Shown one piece after another: positions 1 through 5,786 of a DNA stretch of 6,732 nt. The notes beneath the pieces are model-generated. The model made no database searches. It was given only the letters and a program-made list of their open reading frames with translations, and was not told where the DNA came from. Position numbers and translations under genes: made by a program. The stretch is from Candidatus Aminicenantota bacterium (lineage in GTDB: Bacteria > Acidobacteriota > Aminicenantia > Aminicenantales > Aminicenantaceae), in the NCBI GenBank assembly GCA_030607635.1, contig JAUWJP010000096.1, forward strand, positions 1-6,732, given 5' to 3'. The stretch's first letter is position 1. Each line of letters opens with the position of its first letter.

Positions 1-1439
1 ATGATTTTATTGTTGGCAGTGACGATTAATCCGTTCTCGGGATTATAGAGATTAGGTTTTTCTTCCTCTTTAAGAAAACCTTTCCATCTGCCTTCCTCTT
101 TCCAGCCAGGATAAGGAAAAAGAGCAGCCTTTTCTGCTCTTATAGGAATTTTCCCGTTTAGATAGTAACCGATATTCCCTTCCTTATCCGCGTAGACAAA
201 ATTCTGAGGAGGAGCGTCAAACAACTTCAAAGCATCAACAAATTCCTGCCAATTTTGAGCTTTGTTGAGAAGATAGAATGATTCCATAGTTCTCCCACCA
301 TCATAGATCGTCCAGCTTAAAGAAAGATGCTTTTTGTTTTCGCTGAGAATAGGAGAAACAACAGGTCCCCGTTCTGTCCAGCTTACTTCTATTCTTTCGG
401 GTTCCTTCTCTCCTCTTATCTCAATTCTTTCTTCTTTTATAAAAAGAGGCTTCCATCCACCGTAATCCCAGTACATATCTTTGGAAGAGTTAAGTTTTTC
501 AACATAAAGATCTTGAACATCCACTCCAGAGTTAGTTATCCCCCAAGCGATAGATTCATTATGGCCGATGATGACCAACGGAACTCCAGGAAGAGAGACG
601 CCTACAGCATTTAGACTGGGACAGACAACATGAATTTCGTGCCAAATGGGAGGAAGACTGATTTCAAGGTGGGGATCGTTAGCCAAAAGAGGCTTTCCGG
701 ATTCAGTGCGGCTCCCAGCCAAAACCCAATTGTTACTTCCCTGGAAAGGAAGCGGGGTAGGCCACTCAGACAAAGGCACATCCTCTATTTCGAGGTAAGG
801 GGCGGCGATTCCTTCTTCCAATATCTGGAGGGCCTTTTGGGCACCAAGCTCTTTTACCAATTTTGCTCTTAAAACTTCGCTTTGATAATCTACACAGAGC
901 AGCAAGGCCATTATTTCCTTGACGATCAGAGAATCCAGAGGACTCCATGGTTGAGGTCGATAGCCTAAAAGCAAGAATTCAGGGGGCCAGTTTAATCTGC
1001 GGGAATTCATCCAGGAATTGACTCCCTTGCTGTAAGAGAGGAGCAGATTTTTCATCTTGGATGAGAGCTTCTCAAAATCTTTCCGCGCTGCTTCTTTAAG
1101 ATCCAAGGTTCTTATAAACCTGTCTCTCTCCAGGGTTTTTCTGCCGAATATTTCAGAAAGTTTCCCCAAACCTGCTCTCCGGGTAAGTTCCATTTGCCAC
1201 ATTCTCTCCTGGGCATGAACGTAACCGCAGGCAAAAAAGATGTCTTTTTCGTTTTGAGCAAAAATATGAGGAACTCCCCAACTATCTTTGATTATTTTGA
1301 CATCTGCTTCTAAGCCTGTTAAAGAGACAGTCCCCTTTATCTTAGGGATAGAGCGATAAAAATGAACAAAAAAGAAGACGAGACAACCTGATAGAAAAAA
1401 AAGGGCAGAGATTACAGCAATCTTAAAAAGTTTTTTCAT
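1..1439 (-). CDS. Penicillin acylase family protein (peptidase S45, Ntn hydrolase), 3' end cut by window edge
   Basis: The frame is open from the ATG at 1437-1439 to the left edge: 479 codons, with the C-terminal part of the beta chain missing. Family members hydrolyse amide bonds of N-acylated compounds outside the cytoplasm and self-cleave into alpha and beta chains. The N-terminus is a hydrophobic segment (about residues 4-28) containing LSGC at 16-19. This could be a lipobox, but the hydrophobic run continues past Cys19, so a membrane anchor is equally likely. The alpha region has WGVPHIFA (54-61) and GYVHAQERMWQMEL (72-85). GSNNW places the self-cleaving nucleophile at Ser235 (bases 735-737). 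Counting Ser235 as B1, His257 of NDPHL is B23, Asp307 and Asp310 are B73 and B76 (calcium-site positions in E. coli penicillin G acylase), and Asn476-Asn477 are B242-B243, near the oxyanion Asn B241. The start overlaps the stop of the upstream gene by one base and has only a weak upstream AGGT, so translational coupling is likely. The substrate (beta-lactam, acyl-homoserine lactone, acyl-peptide) cannot be read from sequence. Confidence 0.93.
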   Translation of the reverse strand, partial: MKKLFKIAVISALFFLSGCLVFFFVHFYRSIPKIKGTVSLTGLEADVKIIKDSWGVPHIFAQNEKDIFFACGYVHAQERMWQMELTRRAGLGKLSEIFGRKTLERDRFIRTLDLKEAARKDFEKLSSKMKNLLLSYSKGVNSWMNSRRLNWPPEFLLLGYRPQPWSPLDSLIVKEIMALLLCVDYQSEVLRAKLVKELGAQKALQILEEGIAAPYLEIEDVPLSEWPTPLPFQGSNNWVLAGSRTESGKPLLANDPHLEISLPPIWHEIHVVCPSLNAVGVSLPGVPLVIIGHNESIAWGITNSGVDVQDLYVEKLNSSKDMYWDYGGWKPLFIKEERIEIRGEKEPERIEVSWTERGPVVSPILSENKKHLSLSWTIYDGGRTMESFYLLNKAQNWQEFVDALKLFDAPPQNFVYADKEGNIGYYLNGKIPIRAEKAALFPYPGWKEEGRWKGFLKEEEKPNLYNPENGLIVTANNKI

Positions 1440-2437
1440 CAAAAATCAGAATTACCTTGCGACTTTTGCTTTGCACCGACAACTTCATCCGCATTTCTTA
1501 AGACCTCGTCGGAAAACTTAATCCCCTGCTTTTCTGCAGCATCAAGGTTAAGATGCATCCTCACTTTGCTCATGTATTGAATGGGAATCTTAGCAGGGCT
1601 CTCACCGCCTTTAACCCTAAAAGCGATTTCTCCCGCTTTATAACCCATCTCGAAAAAATCACACCCCAGGGCTGCACAAGCTCCACGATGCGTGGAGAGC
1701 AGAAAACCGCCAAAAAGAGGAATTGAGTTTTCCTCTGCCACATTACCTATGGTTTCGAAAGAGGCGTTTATTGTATTATCTGAGATTTGATAAATAGCAT
1801 CTATTTTTTTATTTATTAGGAGTTGAGCGGAATGAAGGACCTGGTTTTTATTGGCGATAGGAACGTCCACTATTTCAAAGTCCAGATCTCTTGCTCCTCT
1901 CTTTGCTAACTCCAAATAAAATTCTGAATTGATCTCTGCTGGTGTCCACAAAGTTCCGAGTCTTTTAGCTTTGGGCAAAATTTCCCTGATAAAACCTAAA
2001 CTCTTTTCAATAGGTCCTCTTGAAGAAACTCCTGAAATATTGCTCCGGTGGTCATGGGCAGACTTGCCAGCGCCAGCCAGGAAGGGATTAGCAACAGAAG
2101 AAAATATGATAGGAATTTCATGAGTTACAATCAGAGCGGCCTGGAGACACGGAGTTGAAAGAGCGACGATCATATTAACGTTCTCATCGACAAAGTCCTG
2201 GGCAATTCTCTGGACTTCTGCAAGATTCCCATAGCCGTTCCTTATTTTCAGTCGAACATTCTCATTATCTCTTAAGCCATTATCTTCAAGAGCTCGAATA
2301 AAACCCTTTCGGACTTCATTAAGATGAGGAGCATCGTTGAACTGAAAAATACCAATCGTATAAAGACTTTCTTGTTTTTTCTCACAGCAAAGGAAAAGGA
2401 GCAGAGATAATAAACAAAGAATTAAGGTTTTTCTCAT
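1439..2437 (-). CDS. ABC transporter substrate-binding protein (ABC_sub_bind / TrpX-like), putative lipoprotein
   Basis: 332 residues, about normal for the ABC_sub_bind (PF04392) group, whose members bind small ligands outside the membrane for an ABC importer. Residues 1-18 are a signal sequence ending in LFLCC. Cys17 or Cys18 before a charged linker (EKKQES) suggests lipid anchoring, although the lipobox is not canonical. Family-like stretches follow in order: IGIFQF (28-33), the first lobe with IVALSTPCLQAAL (90-102), IPIIFSSVANPF (108-119), NISGVS (133-138), the second lobe with DAIYQISDNT (213-222), IPLFGGF (239-245), GACAALGCDFFEMGYKAGE (252-270) and the C-terminal LNLDAAEKQGI (296-306). 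The start is supported by GAGGAA at 2445-2450, 7 bp upstream. The usual permease and ATPase partners are not next to it. It is followed instead by the acylase, sharing one base (TGATG). Some proteins of this group bind tryptophan, but the ligand here is unknown. Confidence 0.9.
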   Translation of the reverse strand: MRKTLILCLLSLLLFLCCEKKQESLYTIGIFQFNDAPHLNEVRKGFIRALEDNGLRDNENVRLKIRNGYGNLAEVQRIAQDFVDENVNMIVALSTPCLQAALIVTHEIPIIFSSVANPFLAGAGKSAHDHRSNISGVSSRGPIEKSLGFIREILPKAKRLGTLWTPAEINSEFYLELAKRGARDLDFEIVDVPIANKNQVLHSAQLLINKKIDAIYQISDNTINASFETIGNVAEENSIPLFGGFLLSTHRGACAALGCDFFEMGYKAGEIAFRVKGGESPAKIPIQYMSKVRMHLNLDAAEKQGIKFSDEVLRNADEVVGAKQKSQGNSDF

Positions 2438-2463
2438 TTGTCTGTTCCTCTTTTTCCCTAAAC

Positions 2464-2492
2464 ATAATAATCAAAAAAAATCTCAGGAGCAA
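2464..2492 (-). promoter_or_regulatory. Candidate sigma-70 promoter for the substrate-binding protein/acylase pair
   Basis: Read on the minus strand, TTGCTC (2487-2492) and TATTAT (2464-2469) are separated by exactly 17 bp. The -10 matches 5/6 and the -35 matches 3/6 of consensus. Transcription would begin about 20 bases before the start codon at 2437, leaving room for the GAGGAA ribosome site. The region is AT-rich, so chance matches are possible. Confidence 0.4.
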
Positions 2493-2542
2493 TCTTTTTT
2501 TCAGGAAAAAAGGGGACAGGCTACTTTTTCTGGTACCTTATG

Positions 2543-2619
2543 GGGTCAGGCCTTGCCATTGAGAAGAGAAATTTTACTGCCCTTGATTATCTAGTCTTCC
2601 CCATGATAAGGCCTAATCC
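2543..2619. repeat. Nested imperfect inverted repeat with AGGCCT core
   Basis: Bases 2543-2559 and the reverse complement of 2603-2619 agree at 13 of 17 positions around a shared AGGCCTT core. The four mismatches are all transitions. The pair sits inside the 24-bp inverted repeat, so the whole element has two nested symmetric pairs, although its centre is shifted by the extra copy at 2641-2664. It could fold as a long hairpin in single-stranded DNA or RNA. Confidence 0.5.
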
Positions 2620-2640
2620 CAGAGCTGTCCTCACTCTTAC

Positions 2641-2664
2641 GGAAAAAGCGGCCCATCCCCTTTT
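2641..2664 (+). repeat. Third, diverged copy of the 24-bp repeat
   Basis: This stretch lies in the same orientation as the copy at 2689-2712, 48 bp before it. It matches that copy at 19 of 24 positions. All five differences are transitions (A/G or C/T). The conserved parts are the flanking GAAAAAG and TCCCCTTTT. Confidence 0.65.
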
Positions 2665-2740
2665 TTTCGAGACTGCCCTCTTTCTTGTAGAAAAAGTAGC
2701 CTGTCCCCTTTTCTTTAAACTTTTATAATTTGAATTTTTT

Positions 2741-2749
2741 TGGGATAAT
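2741..2749 (+). promoter_or_regulatory. Candidate extended -10 promoter for the yecE-lysA pair
   Basis: TGGGATAAT has the TGn extension and a 5/6 match to the -10 box. No convincing -35 lies upstream, which extended -10 promoters tolerate. Transcription would start near 2756, about 29 bases before the ATG at 2785. A second TATAAT at 2724-2729 is an alternative, but it also lacks a good -35. Confidence 0.35.
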
Positions 2750-2784
2750 AAGGCGTAAATTAAATATAAACAATATATGACCCT

Positions 2785-3681
2785 ATGGCAGATTATTTTA
2801 TAGGCACGGCTGGTTGGAGCTACGACGACTGGGAAGGGATTGTTTATCCTCAAAAAAAAGTTCGAGGTTTTCACGCCCTCATATTTTTAGCCCATTATAT
2901 AAATATTATTGAAATAAACAGCACATTTTACAGACCGCCTGCAATTCATATTTCTCTTTCCTGGATAAAAAAAGTTGAAAACTATCCTGATTTTCTGTTT
3001 GCCGTCAAGCTCCACCAGATTTTCACTCATAAGAGAAAGGGCTTCACCCAAAAAGATGTGGATAATTTTAAGCTCGGCATCGAACCTCTATGGGCAAACG
3101 AGAGGTTGGCCTCCATCTTGATTCAATTTCCCTGGTCTTTTGCGAGCACGATCTCAAACAATGAATATTTGATTAATTTATTTAAATCCTTCTCTGACTA
3201 TCCTCTGACCGTGGAGGTGAGGCATTCCTCCTGGAACAGCTCTAATTTCTATAAGCTTCTCTCTGAATACAATGTAAGCTTCTGCAATATCGACCAGCCT
3301 ATATTTCGAAATTCAATAAAGCCCAGCTCTGTCAGCACCAATCCCGAATTCTCCTATGTCAGGCTGCATGGACGAAATTACAAGAACTGGTTTAAACAAG
3401 ATGCAGGCCGGGACGAACGATACAATTATCTCTACACGAAAGAAGAACTCCAAGATTGGATCAAGAGAATAAAAGATTTAGGCAATCAAAGCAGCAAAGT
3501 CTATGTCATCACCAATAACCATTATAGAGGACAAGCGTTAGCCAACGCTCTTCAGATCAAAAACTTGATTACAGGTGAAAAACTGGACATTCCCCCTCTT
3601 CTTGTCGAACAATATCCTGTTCTTAAAGAATTGGAAAAAAAATTAAGAGAAGGCCAGCTCGGTTTATTCGAAGAAGAATAG
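2785..3681 (+). CDS. yecE: YecE/DUF72 family protein
   Basis: 298 residues, within the usual DUF72 size range. The family adopts a TIM-barrel-like fold and is widespread, but its biochemical role is not established, so none is assigned. Conserved blocks are seen throughout: GTAGWSYDDW (7-16), EINSTFYRPP (43-52), FAVKLHQIFTH (72-82), QFPWSF (114-119), VEVRHSSW (143-150), NIDQP (168-172), YVRLHGRN (191-198), RYNYLY (212-217) and NNHYRGQALANAL (244-256). The C-terminus QLGLFEEE is a common ending for this group. The start fits because the first conserved block begins at residue 7, but no good Shine-Dalgarno sequence precedes the ATG. The next gene starts 26 bp downstream on the same strand with its own ribosome site, so the two are probably one transcript. 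There is no signal peptide or membrane segment, so it is cytoplasmic. Confidence 0.93.
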   Translation: MADYFIGTAGWSYDDWEGIVYPQKKVRGFHALIFLAHYINIIEINSTFYRPPAIHISLSWIKKVENYPDFLFAVKLHQIFTHKRKGFTQKDVDNFKLGIEPLWANERLASILIQFPWSFASTISNNEYLINLFKSFSDYPLTVEVRHSSWNSSNFYKLLSEYNVSFCNIDQPIFRNSIKPSSVSTNPEFSYVRLHGRNYKNWFKQDAGRDERYNYLYTKEELQDWIKRIKDLGNQSSKVYVITNNHYRGQALANALQIKNLITGEKLDIPPLLVEQYPVLKELEKKLREGQLGLFEEE

Positions 3682-3707
3682 GAGTCAATAAGAGGAGATC
3701 TAGAAGC

Positions 3708-4949
3708 ATGTGGTGGGCAAACAAATTCCTTAATGTCAAAGAAAAAAAACTCTATCTTGAGGATAAAGACGCCACAAAAGTAGCCAAAGCACACAGAACT
3801 CCGCTTTTTGTCTACAGCAAAAACCAGATTCTTTCTAACTTTTCAGCACTTCTTAAGGCTTTCACTGGCAAAACATCGCTGGAAATTAAACTATACTATG
3901 CAATGAAAGCAAACCCTCATCAAGGAATTTTGAAAATCCTAAAAGAGGCCGGGGCCTGTATAGATGCAGTCTCTCCAGGGGAAGTCGCTGAAGCTCTTCG
4001 CGCGGGATTCTCTGCGGATAGAATATTCTTCACAGGGACAAGCGTAAGCACAGAAGACCTCAAACTGGTATTCGATCAGGATGATCTGATTGTCAACATA
4101 GATGCTGTAGAACAACTGGAACTTATGAAAGAAGTCAGGGAAAGATGGTTCAAGCGCAAAAAGATCAAGGTGGCCGTAAGATGGAATCCCGAGATAGGAA
4201 GGGGATTTAACTCGAAAGTCGTAACTGCTGGGGAAAAAACATACGACGGAATGCCCATTAAATTCGGCGTTGAAGAAAAGAAGGTTATCCAGACTTTCGC
4301 CAGGGCATCTCAGTATGGTTTTACTCCTACGGGATTGCATCACCATCTAGGCTCTGGCTGGACCTGGCAGGATTTTAAAGCGGTAAATGATGCTGTTGAT
4401 AAGATGATCCAGAAAGCATCCGAGGTCCAGGAACAGGGATTTTCCCTTGAATTTCTTGATTTCGGCGGCGGATTCGGACCCCGATATTCTTCAGACCAGG
4501 AAAAGTTTCCGCTCAAGGAATATGTAGGATATATTTGCCAAAAAATAAAAAAATCGAACTTAGGAATAAAAACCATCGCCATGGAGCCAGGAAAATATTT
4601 AGTTGGAGACGCGGGTGTTTTGTTGGTCAAAGTCGAGTATTTGAAAAAAAGCTACAACAACCTTTTTGCTTGCGTGAATGCAGGAACTTTTAATACTGTG
4701 CCAAGACCTGCCATTTATTCGGGAGCTTATCATCACATCGTTAATTGTTCCCACGTTAATTATGGGAAAAAGGAACTGATTACAGTTGCCGGAAACCTTT
4801 GTGAGACAGGAGATGTCTTCGGAAAAGAAATAGAAATGCCGGTGCCCAAGAGGGGCGATATTCTGGCTGTGCTCTGTACCGGGGCGTACTGTAAAAGCAT
4901 GGCCTCAAATTTTAACTTGAGAGAAATACCAAAAGAAATCATCATCTGA
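3708..4949 (+). CDS. lysA: Diaminopimelate decarboxylase-like PLP enzyme (fold III, group IV decarboxylase)
   Basis: 413 residues, normal for LysA, which decarboxylates meso-diaminopimelate to L-lysine using pyridoxal phosphate. Visible features in order are: TPLFVYS (31-37); YYAMKANPH with the PLP Schiff-base Lys67; HHHLGSGW (211-218); DFGGGFG, a glycine loop for the PLP phosphate (251-257); MEPGKYLVGDAG (292-303); RPAIY (333-337); CETGD (365-369) with the Cys/Glu pair contributed to the partner subunit's active site; and GAYCKSMASNFN (392-403). Arg333 and Tyr337 fit substrate-contact positions known in characterised LysA enzymes. The normally Arg position in EPGR is Lys296, and the usual VDAG is VNAG (323-326). 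These changes leave some doubt about substrate, so another diamino or amino acid is possible. The start is fixed by AGAGGAGAT at 3691-3699, and the N-terminus aligns with normal LysA starts. It sits 26 bp after yecE in a likely operon. No other lysine-pathway gene is in the window. Confidence 0.87.
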   Translation: MWWANKFLNVKEKKLYLEDKDATKVAKAHRTPLFVYSKNQILSNFSALLKAFTGKTSLEIKLYYAMKANPHQGILKILKEAGACIDAVSPGEVAEALRAGFSADRIFFTGTSVSTEDLKLVFDQDDLIVNIDAVEQLELMKEVRERWFKRKKIKVAVRWNPEIGRGFNSKVVTAGEKTYDGMPIKFGVEEKKVIQTFARASQYGFTPTGLHHHLGSGWTWQDFKAVNDAVDKMIQKASEVQEQGFSLEFLDFGGGFGPRYSSDQEKFPLKEYVGYICQKIKKSNLGIKTIAMEPGKYLVGDAGVLLVKVEYLKKSYNNLFACVNAGTFNTVPRPAIYSGAYHHIVNCSHVNYGKKELITVAGNLCETGDVFGKEIEMPVPKRGDILAVLCTGAYCKSMASNFNLREIPKEIII

Positions 4950-4963
4950 TTAGGCACCCTAAT
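4949..4963 (+). terminator. Small hairpin overlapping the lysA stop codon, possible weak terminator
   Basis: ATTAGG-CAC-CCTAAT is a perfect 6-bp stem with a 3-base loop, starting at the last base of the stop codon. No T-run follows, so it is not a typical intrinsic terminator. It may protect the 3' end or work together with the palindrome at 4972-4989. Confidence 0.3.
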
Positions 4964-4970
4964 ATTGTAG

Positions 4971-5023
4971 CGGCTTGATAAATCAAGCCCCTGCACAAGA
5001 AAAACTCGTACAGATAAACTAAA
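4971..5023 (+). repeat. Palindromic intergenic repeat, copy 1
   Basis: GGCTTGAT (4972-4979), a 2-base AA spacer and ATCAAGCC (4982-4989) form a perfect 8-bp stem. The similarity to copy 2 continues past the palindrome through CCCCTGCA and a more diverged tail ending in TACAGATAAACTAAA (5009-5023). The repeat unit is therefore about 50 bp, longer than the hairpin. It resembles dispersed REP-like palindromes found between genes. The strand given is only that of the description, because the core is symmetric. Confidence 0.75.
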
Positions 5024-5054
5024 CCCACACAGTTCATTTATATAATCAAAAGGT

Positions 5055-5109
5055 GGGCTTGATAAATCAAGCCCCTACAAATAAAACTTGCTCCTACAGA
5101 TGAATTAAA
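5055..5109 (+). repeat. Palindromic intergenic repeat, copy 2
   Basis: GGGCTTGAT (5055-5063), AA and ATCAAGCCC (5066-5074) form a 9-bp perfect stem. It is followed by CCTACA and a tail, with TACAGATGAATTAAA at 5095-5109, that parallels copy 1 apart from a few inserted bases. The copies begin about 83 bp apart. Neither is followed by a T-run on either strand, so an intrinsic terminator role is unlikely. Confidence 0.75.
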
Positions 5110-5144
5110 TCAATACATAAAGGAAAAAGAAACCTTTTCATAAG

Positions 5145-5158
5145 AAAATACGTATTTT
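5145..5158. promoter_or_regulatory. Perfect 14-bp palindrome, possible operator
   Basis: AAAATACGTATTTT reads the same on both strands. It lies 36 bp upstream of the strong -10 box of the next gene, where activators or repressors commonly bind. It is AT-rich, so chance is not excluded, and no known regulator motif was recognised. Confidence 0.3.
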
Positions 5159-5173
5159 ATAAATGAATTTTCC

Positions 5174-5200
5174 TTGGATTTTTTTATATTTTGTTATAAT
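5174..5200 (+). promoter_or_regulatory. Extended -10 promoter for the small secreted protein
   Basis: TATAAT at 5195-5200 is a perfect -10 preceded by the TGn extension (TG at 5192-5193). A partial -35, TTGGAT, lies at 5174-5179 with 15-bp spacing, shorter than the ideal. Transcription would start near 5207, about 25 bases before the ATG at 5232. This is the most convincing promoter in the window. Confidence 0.55.
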
Positions 5201-5220
5201 TAAAAATATCAACAAACAAA

Positions 5221-5225
5221 AGGAG
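5221..5225 (+). promoter_or_regulatory. Ribosome binding site that fixes the start at 5232
   Basis: AGGAG lies 6 bp before ATG 5232. The in-frame upstream ATG at 5163 has no such site and lies upstream of the -10 box, so it would not be in the mRNA. Confidence 0.7.
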
Positions 5226-5231
5226 AATAAT

Positions 5232-5627
5232 ATGAAAAGAATAACTTCAATTCTATCTCTTCTTGCCTTTATTTTGATTCTTTCCTACGGAATTTCTTTC
5301 TGCCAAGAGGTCGATCTAAGCGGAACATGGGAAGGGACAACTGAAGTTCCTGACTCCCAGGAACCGGATCAGTTAACCTTAGTCCTGGAAAAGATAGACG
5401 GGGAATACAGTGGAACGATTACCGATTCATTGGGATTTGCCGAGGATGCAGAATTAAAGGATATCGAATTTAAAGATAACACCTTAACATTCAATTTCAC
5501 CATCTTTGACGGATTCGAGTATGCAACGGTATATGCAACTTTGACTGAGGAAGGGGATAAGATGAGTGGACACTGGGAAACAGAAGATGGCAACTCATCA
5601 ACAGTAGAGCTGGAAAGAAAAGATTAA
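5232..5627 (+). CDS. Small secreted acidic beta-rich protein, unknown function
   Basis: 131 residues, starting at MKRITS behind AGGAG. Residues 1-24 form a signal peptide: a basic start, a hydrophobic core (about 7-19), then SFC before QEVD, with cleavage probably after Cys24. Cys24 is not in a good lipobox, so a lipoprotein is possible but less likely. The mature part (25-131) is strikingly acidic, with 28 Asp/Glu against 6 Lys/Arg. It has alternating beta-type segments: LSGTWEGTTE (29-38), LTLVLEKIDGEYSGTI (48-63), LTFNFTIFDG (85-94), YATVYATLTEEGDKMSGHW (97-115) and STVELERKD (123-131). The repeated SG-x-W at its two ends (30-33 and 112-115) and the GEYSGTI turn suggest a small up-and-down beta barrel like lipocalin-type domains. 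This is inference from pattern only. It has its own promoter, is convergent with the next gene and is probably monocistronic. No enzymatic motif was seen. Confidence 0.85.
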   Translation: MKRITSILSLLAFILILSYGISFCQEVDLSGTWEGTTEVPDSQEPDQLTLVLEKIDGEYSGTITDSLGFAEDAELKDIEFKDNTLTFNFTIFDGFEYATVYATLTEEGDKMSGHWETEDGNSSTVELERKD

Positions 5628-5786
5628 AAATATTTAAAATTGTTTTGTATAATTTTTTTCAGTTATTAAATTCAGCCCGACTTTTTCAAACGACTTCCTA
5701 AAAGGTTTAGCTTGAACCTTCTTATTGTATCTGGAGAGTAAATCTCTCCTTCTGGACGCTCAAAACAAAAGGCATCAAAATGAGTG
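5628..5786. other. Convergent spacer with weak hairpins, probable termination region
   Basis: This spacer separates two genes that end towards each other. AAGGTT (5702-5707) and AACCTT (5715-5720) form a 6-bp stem that, on the minus strand, runs into TTTT, so it could be a weak terminator for the gene at 5787-6479. GGAGAG (5733-5738) and CTCTCC (5744-5749) form another 6-bp stem with no T-run. On the plus strand, an AT-only pairing before the T-run near 5652-5659 is the best candidate for ending the 5232-5627 transcript. None of these is strong. No gene is supported here. Confidence 0.35.

Larger units (their letters stand above)
2508..2712. repeat. REP/MITE-like element bounded by a perfect 24-bp inverted repeat
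   Basis: Bases 2508-2531 and 2689-2712 are exact reverse complements of each other over 24 bp. The core is GGGGACAGGCTACTTTTT, and 157 bp lie between the arms. Each arm is itself weakly palindromic at its ends (AAAAG...CTTTT). The element fills most of the 347-bp spacer between the divergent genes at 2437 and 2785 and carries no plausible gene. This layout resembles non-autonomous palindromic elements such as REP sequences or MITEs. No transposase is in the window and no clear target-site duplication was seen, so the mobility claim is inference. Confidence 0.75.

Noticed and set aside
327..948. Short open frames on both strands (327-614, 630-872, 766-948)
   Set aside because: They lie inside the long acylase reading frame, which has clear family motifs throughout. 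Their translations are unrecognisable.
2540..2874. Open frames 2540-2728 (+) and 2587-2874 (-)
   Set aside because: They are translations of the inverted-repeat element, and the minus one also runs antisense to the start of yecE. There are no ribosome sites or family features.
3939..4996. Antisense open frames within lysA (3939-4346, 4076-4258, 4340-4630, 4760-4996)
   Set aside because: They are shadows of the well-supported lysA frame. No upstream signals or motifs were found.
4971..5109. CRISPR array
   Set aside because: There are only two repeats, with imperfect tails and a spacer-like interval that is not of regular length, and no cas genes.
5163..5231. Upstream ATG at 5163 as the start of the secreted protein
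   Set aside because: It lies before the extended -10 box and lacks a ribosome site. Starting at 5232 gives a proper signal peptide behind AGGAG.
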